Notes: generated by a model not told the origin, from the letters alone. 64,000 nt of DNA from Bimastos eiseni (GCA_959347315.1 OY365811.1:37919846-37983845); one strand, 5' to 3'; counted from the stretch's first letter, positions 1 to 12,008 are shown. Translations and numbers: made by a program.

Positions 1-103
1 CACACGGCATAAAAAGAACTACCTTCACAGCGAAGGAAAAACAAATATGAATTTTAACTTCATAAGCAAGACGCCGCTTTTAAAAATCATAGCACTAAAA
101 TTT

Positions 104-177
104 GGGCTCGTCCCGGGATTTGAACCCGGGACCTCTCGCACCCTAAGCGAGAATCATACCCCCTAGACCAACGAGCC
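104..177 (-). tRNA. tRNA-Pro (AGG), or a close tRNA-derived copy
   Basis: On the minus strand the sequence folds as a proline tRNA. The 7-bp acceptor stem pairs GGCTCGT with ACGAGCC, the anticodon arm is CTCGC-TTAGGGT-GCGAG with anticodon AGG, and the T loop is TTCAAAT. The match to animal tRNA-Pro(AGG), as I recall it, is almost complete. Two oddities: the D loop has five consecutive Gs instead of four, and there is an extra G between the T stem and the acceptor stem, so the T stem can form six pairs (CCCGGG/CCCGGG). The extra base could mean a pseudogene. No CCA is encoded, as expected in eukaryotes, and no clear T-run terminator follows directly. Confidence 0.85.
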
Positions 178-1204
178 ATCGACGAGTGGATGAACCATAA
201 GGTACCACTCAAACGAAGGGTAAAACTAATCATGTTGACTTTAGCTCTCTCAACTTCACTAGAGGGCCGCAGTGTTCACGAGTAGCCAGTAAGACCTATC
301 TCTAAATGACCTAATTTCGATCGCGCCTGTAGTAACTTTCGTTTTAAAGTTATGGTCCATCCTGGGTTTTGATACAAAAACAAATGATATATGTGTTAAC
401 CACGTATTTTTTATGTGAGAAACTATGATGGTTACATATTTGTCTGAGATATTGGACACCAGAATAGGCCTACCAGTAGCTTAGGCCTGTAATTAACCTA
501 ACGAGTATTGACAGTATATAAAACCTCAAATCCGCTTCAATGTTGATTTAATTAACTTGCCCTAAGCTTGCTAGCATGGCCAACCAGAGATCGAGAGGGA
601 AACATTCAAATAGGCAGTCAGACAGACAGACAGACAGATACGGATCAAGACAAGCGTATTAGAAGCGAAGACAAAAGGCCTAGGTTAAGACTGATTATTC
701 TGAGTCCAATTTCTTTAAATCCGGTTATGACACCTTAAAACAACAGACTTCTTTACTGAAATTCTGAAGACCTTCCCTAACATTAATGCCTTGCACATGC
801 CCTTTCTCTTCCCTCCCACATAGGCCTACCACGCCCGCGTCAATGCAGCCGACATTAATTTCCTCCGGTCAAAGTAAACGCGCCAAATTTCTTTGTGTGC
901 GAAAATTTTTCAAGCAACCACCTCTTTCACCCTGTACTGCTTGTTAGCCACCGCTGCATTCTTCAAACCGTACGCTTACATAGACCCCCAGATCGATTGA
1001 GGTAAGACTAGAGCCCATTATGCAGGGATGGGCTGCGCTAACTACTACAAAAACACTCCTTTTATCAGGCGACAAGGATTGATAAGGCGATCAAACTTTG
1101 CCCGCTAATATTTCGATGAATGGGTCTCGCGTCCATAATGGTCGCTTCCCGCCAAAACCCAACGTATGCGGCACGCCACGACTGTTCCCGTCAGCATTAT
1201 GAGC
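178..1204. other. Gene-free upstream region
   Basis: No coding exon is recognised here. A short (CAGA)n run lies near 616-640, and several AGGCCTA words occur. The rest is unremarkable unique-looking sequence between the tRNA and the TFAP4 upstream region. Confidence 0.6.
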
Positions 1205-1665
1205 AAACACAGCTGTAGCTCAGCTGTAGGCCAGCTGTAGCTAGGCAGCGGGAAGCCGGGCCACCCGAGTTCATCACGTATCCTGCACGGCTCGGCCAAG
1301 TCCGGATGGCTGCCTGCGCCTCGCCCGCTGCCCTTGCGCGCTGCAGGCCAGCTGATTTTAAAACCACGCTGGCCTAGTGGGGGGGGGGGGGGGGGTTGTA
1401 CGAGGGAGGCGTTTATCAGATGGGCGTAGATCCTCAACTGGGCTGTCCGTCAATTGATGCAATAAAATCCCAACCGTCAGAATAATAGCGGGGGAGCTGA
1501 GGGGCGGGCGGTGTGTTGCAGGCAAGAACGGACACAGCCAAGGAGCGTTGTCTGTCTCTCGTTGGCTGGAGGCCCTTATAGCCGCGGCGGTCGTTACTTA
1601 CAAAGCCATTCGGTCGGTTGTAATCGTACGCGCGCTGTGTGTGTGATCGCAAGGACAGCTGAGCG
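1205..1665. promoter_or_regulatory. CAGCTG E-box cluster upstream of TFAP4
   Basis: Five CAGCTG hexamers occur at 1210-1215, 1221-1226, 1232-1237, 1349-1354 and 1656-1661. The first three are spaced exactly 11 bp apart, about one helical turn, in a small tandem of CAGCTGTAG(C/G)-type units. CAGCTG is the established binding site of AP-4 (TFAP4), the protein encoded just downstream from 1710. The region is GC-richer than its surroundings, as expected for a promoter. That the cluster works as an autoregulatory element is inference. Confidence 0.55.
1379..1395 (+). repeat. Homopolymer G17 tract
   Basis: Seventeen consecutive G bases lie about 310 bp upstream of the TFAP4 start codon, inside the E-box region. 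Such tracts can form G-quadruplexes and are also prone to length error in sequencing. Confidence 0.9.
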
Positions 1666-1709
1666 AGTATATCAGTCATTCAGTGACTCAGTCAGTTGGA
1701 GAGGACAAC

Positions 1710-4700
1710 ATGGAAGACTTCGCGCCCGTTTTCAGTTCCTCGCGGTCTTTCGAAGACGAAGAGGACGATGACAACTTATGCGATCACGTTGGCGCCTCTT
1801 CACTCGATGGATTTGCCACTTCCGGCGAGAGGGACTTGATAGACGTCAAAAGGTCGGTGACTATTATTTTGAATATTTATTTATTTCTCGCCTGATTCGT
1901 TTCTGTTCGGGCATCGGTGTCGGTTGTCTCGAAGGCGTGCTTAGAGATCGATCGGAAAGCGCTCGGTTGAACCTCTGTGGCGCCGTTGGGGCGCTGACGA
2001 ATCAGACGGCTGCACGTTGTCTGTCAGACGCGTGGGAGCGACCGATAATGTTGTTACCTGGCTTTGTAGTAACCCCGGGTGTGGGTAAAATCGAACTGGC
2101 GAACTGCGAACCGGTAAAATGCGAACCATTTGCGAACTTGTTTTCGATTTGTTGCCAAAAGTCACGTGACCGGTTCGCGCCTATGGTTGCCACTTATATT
2201 TTTATTCATGCGGCCAAATGTTTTCGGCAATTATCTATAAACGATACTAGCTATGACCCTGAACCCTATCTATTAGCTACCCTAATCCTAACTCTAAACG
2301 ACCTTCGCGATGCCAACCCTGAACCTAACCGGCCCTCATGATGCCTTAACCTGATCCGTTCGCGCCAATGGTTCGCATTTTACCGGTTCGCAGTTCGCGG
2401 CTCGCATTTTACCAACACCCAGTAACCCACAGATCGTCAGGGTTTTTACATAAATCGTTTCTCTTGTTTATTCTGAACAGCGTCGAATGTTCCAACATGT
2501 CTTATGACAATGATCAATATTTGACGTGTTTTCTTTCTGGGAACCATGTGCCTCATCAATCCCATGACAATGAATCCTGTGGCAGTGAATCCCGTGACTT
2601 TCTTTGGACCATGATTGCTGACACGCCTTTTGTTGCACACACTGGCAAATTGGATGTTAAACAACGAAAGTTTACGCTTGTAAATCATCAGCGTTACTTT
2701 ACGACGTTTAACGAAATGCGCTGTAACACTTGAACGACATTGGTAATTACTGAACTGACCACGTGGTTGCATACATGAAATCAGCCACTAAGGCAGATTT
2801 CTCGTCTCTTGGAAGACGAGAGGGGGAGGCAAGGACGCACGCTGTTCTTTCGAGATGCGCTGTCTTACGGTGGAAGATTCCAGAATTAGGCGTCTGTGGA
2901 TTCCTGTGGTTATGACTCAAGCAGGGACGAGTTATTTTTCCATGGCGGGCGTTGTATAGATGGATTCATGCTTTTTGCGTGGGTGAGCGTGGAGGATGAA
3001 TAACTGGAGGTCGGAGGGTTGAGCATGATTCCAGAATTACGCATCGCTAGTGACATCTAGCGTTCACTTCGGTTATTGCCTTATGTTTGATGGGATAAAT
3101 GATCACACCATGCACACAAGTACATAGGCACAAATCATCTTATTATTTATATTATTAATAGGTGCACAAACCGAACATATGCATGAACATATATATATTG
3201 AACATATGCATATATATATAATATTATATATATAAAATAAATAATTATATATAAATATATTGTTGTGTTGCCCTGGTATAGTAATTGAGATTTTCGTTCA
3301 ATCAGCTGATCGTCTGGCTCTGGTTCCATTCCTTGCGTATGTGGACGTCTTTGGATGGAGAGTTGAGCTTTAAACGGTTACCTGCAATCAATCAATCGAT
3401 CGATATTTGATCTATCAATTCATTTGTAACCCCTCATCTTGTCATAACTGGATCACTACCCCAAACTGAGGGTACGATGGGGTAGAAATTGCAAACAGTA
3501 ACCATGATTCAACTAATTAATGACGTCAGCTGATGAGGGCCGTTGCTGATCCTATGAGTCAAAGGTCATCCCAGGCGATCACGTGGGGGCTCTCCACCAC
3601 GTCCAGTTAAGTTTTGAGTGGAATTTGGTGCAGATGGTGCAAAGGCCATCTGTTGGCTGAGATTGACTCAAACTGTTTGTTTGTAATCTGAAACTCCGCT
3701 AGGATGAGTGAGTCATGAATGCGTCAACTTGCAACTTATCTGTAGTTATCTGTCTGTCTAATTCACTCGCTTTCATACATGAAGTTGTTTCGTTAACCCT
3801 TAGCCGCACTTGACATACTATTAAATTACTTGAACACTGTCATTCATTAATGATCCCAGTCAATTGCTGTGAATATTTCATTCAATCCTTCCGTCATTTA
3901 TCGAAATGAATAGCATTATATTCGATAACATGTATGCCTGTCTGATTCGTAGGACTAAGCATCGCGTCACGCTTGAGTGGATACGCAACGCTAGAGTAGT
4001 TAGCCTGTAGAGGACTCCTATCCTCGTATACCTATGATAAGAAAACTAAATTTGCTAATGCATCGTGACCGTTGTTACCTGTCAGGGCTAGCCACAGTGA
4101 CAAAAATTGTTCATTTTTTAAACAAATGATTGATAAATTGAGGACATTATTAGTTTCGACTGATTGTTTGGATAAATGAATATTATCTCTAACTGGTTTG
4201 GTTCATATTTGAATTTCCCCATTGACCCGCTGACGTGAGCCCCATCAGCCTGAATGACCCGGAAGGCGGCAACGGACAATGGGTCCACTCTAGAGGAGAA
4301 CATGCGGGCTGATAATTTCTCGGTCATCGTGTCGGCAAATGGTTCTTTGGCTACCTGGGGTCATGACCTTCAATGACGGAAACCCGTATTGCTCTTATTA
4401 ACCCCGGTAGAATTATCCAGAACGCGGGGTGCAATCGGACCCTCACAGGGTTAAAATTTCACGGCGAACGAATTGTGAAGGCATCCGTTTAATGCATTTA
4501 TGCGTACGTCATCGGACGTGGGCGGCAGAGTGGCGTGGCCATTCATCGCAGCCTATAATTAGGTCGCCTGAGCAGCGCTGCGCAGCGCGGCTCCATCCGT
4601 CTAGACTGATCACGGGGTCTTCCTGGCACGCTGCCAAAGCGTCGGACGAGGTGTTCATTGGCGATGGAACGCGTGTTAAAATGGTCTCTAATTGAGGTCG

Positions 4701-5781
4701 TACCTTAAACGGATCAATGGAGCGAATGAGACGGGTGAGTAGGGAGGCGGTGGGTTATTGCAGGAATGCCCAGAACTTTTCGCGGATTTCCCGGAACGGA
4801 AGTGGGGTCGGGTCACTATTACGGAAATAGAATGCAAAAGTATCGCCAGAAACCGCTGTGACTTGTGATGACCGCCATTAGGTCTTTGGTACTATTAGCA
4901 ACAATTTCGTGAAGCTAGGAGAGGTTTTCATTTACTCAGATACACCGCGCAAAGAGACGAATCAAGAAACAGAAATACCCCAATATCTCGTTATCTATGC
5001 AAGACAGGAACAGACTTTCTAGTCACACACACGCAGTGGATTGAAACACCAAAAGGCGTACCAGCATCTTGTGTGTTATATAGTACTATTGATCCGGATA
5101 GGTTGATCAGTAATGAACGTAATTGTAATTACGAGCATTTGTATAGCGCCGTAAATAGCAAGCTACTTCTAGGGTGCTTTCAGCACGAACTCTTCAAATG
5201 CGACTGAATGGTCTCTGAATAGTCAACTAGTTTTGAATCGCTGACGTCATTTCGACCCCGTTTTCCATCTGACGCGAAATAATCCCTCAGCTCATGCGTC
5301 TTCTGTTCTTCAGAGGTTCATCGCTCGGGTCAAATGCGAGGTCAAGGTCGTTGAAATTGTAGTTTTCTGGACCACCGCACAAACCCCATTCGCCATCTCC
5401 CTCCCCAGTAATCACCCCGTCCCTTCAACAGTATTTCCTTTCACGAAAATATATCTCATCCAAATAAGACTTGTGGGCACAGCTTACTCTACCAGGTGCG
5501 AAGTGTCTATAGCCGTATTTGCGGCAACCCTTGTGCTGACATTTACAACGTAAATAACTGATATTATTACAAAGATATGCTATAGATTATATTTATATAC
5601 AAAGGCATGCTATGTACATTATATATATTTGTGAAACCCTATAAAACGCATGTTGTTAGATATATATATATGATCTCTGTATAAAATGTTACAGAGGACT
5701 ACTATTGGGCTATGTGCATTATGTATGTATATATATATAGAAGATTATGTATGTATATATATATATATATAGAAGATTATG

Positions 5782-5812
<31 letters not shown>

Positions 5813-6110
5813 TTGGTAAATTCCTTTACAATTTACAATAGTTATTGGTATGGTGAATGAGTCCACTGTGTGTCTCCTTTCTTTGTGTTCTGTGCAGCAA
5901 ATATTGCCTGAATATGAGGGACAGTTCTTTGCTACTGTGTATGTATATATATATATATATGCATTGATATATATATATATATATATATATGTCTCTTTGG
6001 ACGAAATATAAACCACAAAACCCAGTGTTCATTTTGTCATATTTATTAATGTACATGTATATATAAGCGAGCATTTTATGTTTAGTACAGGTTATAGATA
6101 TTTACCTGTG

Positions 6111-6161
<51 letters not shown>

Positions 6162-9100
6162 CTATGTTTATAATTATATATAAGTCATAATAGTGAAATA
6201 ATATGTCTATTGTAGACATAGTAAAGTTCTAAGCTCTATTGCAAATTTACAATCTTTCTCCATCTACTTCTTTGTATATCTTTGTGGATCTGTGTCTTTG
6301 GTCTTTGTGCTTAGTCTGCCTCTATGTGTTTGTGTGTATCTTTGCTTCTCTGTGTCTCTCTCTCTCTCTCGCTCTCTCTAGTCTTTGAATTTCCCTGTCT
6401 AACTATGCCTTCGTGTTACCTTTGTACCCATTTGTTTTACTCTCCCACTTTCTCTCTATCCCTCAGTCTCGCCTCTTTGATTTGTCACTTTCTTCGATTG
6501 TGTCCATCTAGACTGCTGTCACTCTTGCCCATGCACCCCGTCCCTGTCTTTCTTACTGCCCGTCTGGCTACCTGTACCTTTAAAACACCACAGTAGACAT
6601 ATCTACTTTAAAGTAACTGGATCTTAGGATCATAGCCATATGTACTTGACACTGGCGTTATACAAATTATTGTTGATTTTTTAATAACATTCCATAGTAA
6701 AGATGATTTGGTGTCGCCCTCCTTTCTCCCGGCTTGGGACTGGCACTGTCAGAACAGTGGCTGAGTTATACAAATTACAAATAACTTCCTTTTTATGTGC
6801 TCTATGATGGTTAATTTATGTGTAATGTAATTTGTAATTGCCCTTCTAACAATAGCATCATCGGGAGGGGGGTTGAAGCTTTCCCGCGTGTCTTTCGCTT
6901 TGTAGACGTCTAGCCGTTGCTCCAGTTACACTGTGCTAGTTTTTTGCCGTCACAAATCACATCAATAATGTGCTTGTTGTTGTTCATGAATATGCATGAG
7001 GGCCGAATGAATATTCATTGAGGTGGATTGGAAGGGCGTTGGGAAGAGTGTAGCGTCACTTCCTGGAAAGGCTGGCTAGAGTTTCCAGTGTCTGTCTGTG
7101 TGTTTGTCTATTTGTCCGTCTATGTCTGGCTCTTTCTATTCAACGTCTCCGTGTGTCTGTCTCCAGTGCCGCGTATATATATATATTATGTATGTATGTA
7201 TATATATATGTGTGTGTGTATATATATCTATTCTATAAATATATATATAAATAAATAATATATATATATATATATAAGAGGTGTAAAATGTGTTTATGTC
7301 TAGCTAATAGGTCTGTGCATGGTAACAATGCTTTTAAATATATATTTTTTCGATAAATTGGGTGCGTTTTTATGCATGACAGTCTTTCTACCCATGGAAA
7401 CATATCATTTAAATGGGTGTGTTTTTGTCCTGTACAGGCATCGAGGACACTATGACTCTGATCGTAGGAATCGGCGAGAGATCGCCAACAGCAACGAGCG
7501 AAAGAGAATGCAGAGCATCAACGCTGGCTTCCAGTCGCTACGAAGTATCGTCTGTCCAAAGATGGGCGAAAAACTCAGCAAGGTGCGACCAGTTTCCGAC
7601 TCAGCGAATTACTTACTCACCTGTGACTTATAAATTATACTATGATTTCCATGGTGCTATTAATTGTAGTTAATTAATAATGAATTATTTATTAATTAAT
7701 TCGTTTTAATTGATTTATTAGCCAGAGTCTCTATTGCTCATTGAATCTCTATTGTTCATTGAATCTCTATTGTTCATGACTCTGACTGTTCTGCATTGTA
7801 GGCAGCCATTCTCAAGTACGCCGCAGAGTTCATCCATTCTCTAATGAGAGACAAGCAGCAGCTCATCGCAGACAAGCGCCATCTCGAGCAGGTGTTGACC
7901 GGCGTCGAACCAGGACGACGGTGCCATAGCAGCAGCAGCAGCCTCTGCTCCTCTTCAAGGCTCTCCCACACGTCGTCCTCTCCATCGAGGAAACGATGGA
8001 GGGACACGGAATCGTCATCATCGGATGAGGGAATAGGGTTCGCGTCGACGGATGAGGTGGTCAGCAGCAGTACCAGCGCCAGCAAAATGGTCATCTCTGA
8101 GCTACAGCGACAGGTGGGCGATCTGAAGCAGCAGCTTGACAAGGAGAGGAGTCTGAGGCTGAACGTAGAAATGGACAGAGAACGACTCGAGGTAGGAATG
8201 AGAGCACATCGGAGGTCAGGGAAGGGTCAAAAGCGATTGGGGGCCATATAAACAGTCGAATTAGGGCCCATCCATATATTACGTAGGCAAAGCATCTTAT
8301 TTTCGGACCCCTCCTCCCTCTGTTGCGTTGCACCCGTGCATTTTATGAACCCCATACGTATGTACATATGAGCACTTGTCTTTATCTGACACTGTAGGCT
8401 ATTTATTTCTGTTAAACATCATATTTTGCAGTTGAAATTTGTTAACTCATGAATAAATAAAATAATAACAATAATTTACATTTTAAAAAGCTTTAATGCT
8501 ACATAAAATTTATATAGTCCATGATTGGGTTTCCAATCTTAATTTTAATATGACGTTATAGTTAGACAGTTATATTTGTGTACGAACACATTATCCTGGA
8601 CCTCGCCATACGAACCTGTATGCAAAATCGTCGAAATTCGAACCCCTTCCCTCTACTGCGTACGTATATTATGTAATATGTGGAAGTGCCCTTAGGCTTT
8701 GAAAACATGATTTTGAAATGCATTATCAATTGCAAACATCACAGAAGCCTGAAAATGACAAATTCCACCTTAAATTCTCAATTACGTTGTCTTTAGACAA
8801 GGCTCCGAGGGCCAGAAATGGCCGGCTCTTTGAGACCGCTGCCTTAGACTAACTATCAGTAGACTGGTCTTGAGAGGTTCCATTCGCAGTCGATTATGAG
8901 CTTCGGGGCTACGCGCCTAGTGACAATACGACCCTTCTTAGTTTCACGAGTCATTGACAACTAAACTGGGTCGAGGCTATGTGTGCTGTCGTCATAGAAA
9001 TGTGGGTAAACACGAGTCGACGCCTTCTTGGCCGACAGATGGGTCTAGGCTCTGCACGCGCGCGATGAGAATAACGACCTTGACCTGACTAGCATTGACA

Positions 9101-11348
9101 GGTCACGTGTGGGAAAACTATTTTTAACCGAGTTAACCGTGATTCTGGGAATTGCGTGGGCCTTACGGTCATGCTTATATTTGGCCCAGATTAACATGAA
9201 ACATATTTAGTAATAGTTTATTTATATTTGAAAAATGTAGCGATTATCGAAAGTCACGTGAAACAAAGTATGAAAAACTAATATAACTCATGAATATTTA
9301 TTTATTAATTACATGAATTATTTATAGGTCTACGAAGTACGAACTACGTTGGGGTGATCATAAAAGTCACAGATTCTAAAAGTTAATAACAATGCTTAAA
9401 AATCACGTGACGTCTCCTGTTGCAAAACTTATAATATCACTTACCAATAGCGTTCATTGCTATTTGAATCATTCATGCAGACGTCGATTGGTCAGAGCCT
9501 ATAGTAGCCTAAGACTCGCGAATAAGCGTTAAACGCGCAGCAAATGACAGCTGCTTGCGCGAATGACAGCTGCGCGTTGCTCGTGAGAGGGATGGGCCTA
9601 TTGTAGATCCGTTTCATGGCTTTAAATTGTAACCGTTAAGGAAGTACTACATGCTAATAATGGTTCATCTATCTACAATTATAAATGCCTAGGTTAAAAA
9701 AAACTCACTTACTAACTCACCTACTCACACACGCAATATTACAAATGCTCCATTACAATACATACATATATATTGTATATATATATAATTATTTATATAT
9801 GTATACATATATACACAAGAAAGGACAAAATATGATTTAGATGTGTAAATTATGTATGTGAGTGTTTTCTTACAGAACATATTTTAATGCTTTGTAAATA
9901 GGACTTCACCACTACATCCAGAATTACTGCTATTATAATTAGTTTGATAATGTATCAAGGGCAAGATCACACTAAAATGCGATTACAAGATGCTGAATTA
10001 TAATATTATATAATAATATAATGATAATAATAGTTATAATAATATAATGTATTATTATTACTATTATTTTCATCATCATCATAGAAGGATTGATGACAAC
10101 CATGAGAGTTCAAGTTGACCTTACATACAGTGTTAAAATGTGATTAATGTGTAATTTAGTCTGCTAATAGCTCTGTGGTATTTTCCAAAAAGCCGCTTTG
10201 GTCGTGGTCGCCTAAGTGCATTTCCGCGAAAGGGTGGGAGTAACAAAATCTCATTTCCCATTCCCTCCGTTCGTCCCTCGATCCCTCCTTTCTCCATCCC
10301 TCTCTCTCTCAATCGATATCCCAGATAATGTCCATTGGTGTCCTCCAGAACTTTCCACTGCGTCATCGGTTTCACTTTCCACTGCGGTAACCACTGTGCT
10401 CATAAATATTTAGTAGATGTATGGTCGTACGATATATTAGTGGAGATGAACCGCGTGTCGATTTCCTGCCGAGTCAGAGGACCGAGATTTACGAGTTGAG
10501 TTGTACCGAGTCCCAAGTTCCAGATATTTAAAAAGTTTCATTCTCTTGATTTTTACTTAAACACAATTTTTAGGAATTATGCCTGGAGTTAGGAGTTTTG
10601 CCTGCATTTACAATAGGAAGTAGAGACTAGTAAGTACTACAAGTAACAGCGTTTGTGTTTTTAGTTCGGTCGATTGTTGTTTTGTAATTTGAATAATCCG
10701 AATTTCGTTTTCAAAAACAGGAAATTGGAAAGCCGATTTTTATTAAACCCCAGGCCCTTTGTTTGTCCGTGTCAGAGTAATGCCGAATACATTGAAGGTC
10801 TGCTTGGGGACAAGTTTCGGTTCATCCCTAATATCTATATATATATATATATATAGCAGCTGTGTATATGTATTGTGTTTCTTATTCAGCAATTACATCA
10901 GAAGCAGCCACTGCCTCCGCAGCTTCCGTTGCCATATGAACGAACGATGTCCTCATCATCGTCATCCTCCATCACTTCCAGCGCCTCAGACACCTCCAGC
11001 CTTGACCATGCCCTTGTGCCACCTACCGATGTATCCTCCTCCGCCTCCTCGTCCTCCAAGGACCTCCGTCACAGCTCCATGTGGCGACGCAACCTTGAGA
11101 CAATCGTCGAAGCCATCCGCCATGTCGAGGGGGACTCGGGACTCTTCGCTCCACCCACTCAGCCAGAACTCCACGGCGAGGTCGCTCAAGCGGAACCAAC
11201 TCCGACGGAGGACGTCCATATCGCAGTGCCCTTGGCCCATCCGATCTGGCTGCACAACCTTGCCGGTCAGTCGTTCCTCTCATCGCCAGATTCAGTTGGG
11301 ATCCTTCGCCCATTCCATCAGTCGTCTCTTGCCGTTCCAAGTTCCTGA
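1710..11348 (+). CDS. TFAP4: Transcription factor AP-4 (bHLH-leucine zipper), four coding exons
   Basis: A DNA-binding transcription factor that should act in the nucleus as a homodimer on CAGCTG E-boxes. Coding exons: 1710-1852 (ends phase 2), 7438-7582, 7802-8191 and 10890-11348 (TAA-type stop included), about 378 residues against about 338 in human. Exon 1 encodes an acidic start (MEDFAPVF, then EDEEDDD). Exon 2 carries the basic region RREIANSNERKRMQSINAGF, nearly identical to vertebrate AP-4, with the E-box-reading Glu at about residue 68. Exon 3 gives helix 2 (AAILKYAAEFIHSL), a leucine zipper, a Ser-rich insert with the basic patch PSRKR, the family motif DEGIG, and a second zipper (LKQQLDKERSLRL). 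Exon 4 holds NLETIVEAIRHVEG, matching human NLDTIVQAIQHIEG. All junction phases agree. Exon 1 has little similarity and rests on its ATG, the donor AAAAG|GTCGGT and the phase. A small exon between exons 3 and 4 may have been missed, because the human MYPEKL segment was not found. Confidence 0.9.
2076..2420. mobile_element. Non-autonomous DNA transposon (hAT-like MITE) in TFAP4 intron 1
   Basis: Inverted arms of about 55 bp (near 2077-2133 and 2365-2420) share GGTAAAAT and GCGAACTGCGAACCGGTAAA. They enclose about 230 bp with CCCTGAACC/CCCTAATCC-like words. The element is flanked by a perfect 8-bp direct duplication, AGTAACCC, at 2068-2075 and 2421-2428, the length typical of hAT insertions. 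No transposase is encoded. The short open frames in both orientations here are only the two arms of the inverted repeat. Confidence 0.8.
6112..6159. repeat. (TA)n microsatellite
   Basis: A nearly pure TA dinucleotide run of about 48 bp in TFAP4 intron 1. Shorter runs of the same kind lie at 5750-5812 and 5945-5990. Confidence 0.95.
6711..6750 (-). repeat. SINE tail family copy (GTGCCAGTCCCAAGCC type)
   Basis: The reverse complement reads as a diverged form of the segment CAGTGCCAGTCCCAAGCC...GGAGGGCGAC, also seen at 25062-25110, 36415-36456 and 44792-44840. This is a dispersed retroposon fragment, not a gene. Confidence 0.7.
8264..8691. mobile_element. Harbinger-like MITE, copy 1 (TFAP4 intron 3)
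   Basis: The terminal inverted repeats start GGGCCCATCCATATATTACG and end with a diverged reverse complement (TAATATGTGGAAGTGCCC). The element is flanked by TTA on both sides (8261-8263 and 8692-8694). A second copy at 21018-21517 shares both ends and the interior (for example ATTTTCGGACCCC). The 3-bp TTA duplication fits the PIF/Harbinger group. There is no coding capacity. Confidence 0.75.
8700..10440. other. TFAP4 intron 3, mid part
   Basis: No exon is recognised. Two CAGCTG hexamers lie close together in the repeated word ATGACAGCTGC near 9545-9575. AT-rich and (ATA)n stretches lie near 9770-9800 and 10000-10085. Confidence 0.5.
10445..10831. mobile_element. Non-autonomous DNA element with GTTCATCCCTAA ends, copy 1
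   Basis: The region begins GGAGATGAACC and ends GGTTCATCCCTAAT. The interior words CCGAGT and CATTCTCTTGATTTTT, and the general order of sequence, are shared with the copy at 54633-54976, whose ends are cleaner. It is a diverged dispersed element in TFAP4 intron 3, just before the last coding exon. Confidence 0.65.
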
Positions 11349-11500
11349 TCAGCATCCAGCTCCCCTAAGGAACAGTTTCCATTCGCCCAGAGTTGTACTT
11401 GCTAGGATTATCGCTCAGGTGGAACTGCAATACTCACCACAGCGATACTGTTACGATCGGTCAAGGAGAACCACTCTAATCAACCAAGCAGGACTGTTCT

Positions 11501-11592
11501 GATCGCTCGGGTGGAACTGTTCTGATCGCTTGGGTGGAACTGTTCTGATCGCTTGGGTGGAACTGCTCTGATTGCTCAAGTGGAACTGTGGC
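11501..11592 (+). repeat. 23-bp minisatellite, four units
   Basis: Four tandem 23-bp units of the type GATCGCT(C/T)GGGTGGAACTG + TTCT begin at 11501, 11524, 11547 and 11570, with rising divergence in the last unit. A related single unit lies near 11411. It falls in the probable TFAP4 3' UTR. Confidence 0.9.
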
Positions 11593-11968
11593 ATGTCATC
11601 AGTTGCTGAGACAGTGAGCTGACTGATTAGAAGTAGCAGCTCAGATGAGCAGCTCTGCGAATGATCTTACAACTGAATGATCATCAGATCCTTCGATCCG
11701 GGGTCTGGTAACCATTGCCTTCTGAACTGGGATTTACCAAGATGATCAAATGATTCTAGCTTCAGCATAAACGGCTAAACACATCATATATATACATGAT
11801 ATATATCTGCATGCATGAACATTATATTATATATATATACATTATATATATAAAGTACATAATATATATATACAGTTGTGTTGTAATGTGTTGAACGTTA
11901 AATGTACATGAACTTGTATAATCATACACTACACATTTGTATGTATGCACTCACTTGCGCATCGATTA

Positions 11969-11969
<1 letters not shown>

Positions 11970-12008
<39 letters not shown>

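Larger units (their letters stand above)
2430..7437. other. TFAP4 intron 1, remainder
   Basis: No further coding exon is recognised. The intron contains AT-rich microsatellites near 3180-3260 and 5640-6160, a (TC)n/(TCTG) pyrimidine stretch near 6300-6400, a SINE-like tail at 6711-6750 and more TA tracts near 7170-7275. Confidence 0.6.

Noticed and set aside
1105..1437. 110-codon minus-strand frame upstream of TFAP4
   Set aside because: It translates the G17 tract as poly-Pro, overlaps the regulatory region and resembles no protein.
2262..2334. Telomere-like CCCTAA/CCCTGAACC words
   Set aside because: Irregular and confined to the inside of a MITE; not a telomere or interstitial telomeric array.
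2368..2733. 121-codon plus-strand frame in TFAP4 intron 1
   Set aside because: It begins inside the inverted arm of the MITE, and the rest has no recognised domain or splice partner.
10986..11355. Minus-strand frames of 89 and 110 codons
   Set aside because: They are shadows of the last TFAP4 coding exon, which is Ser/Pro-rich and so tends to stay open in other frames.
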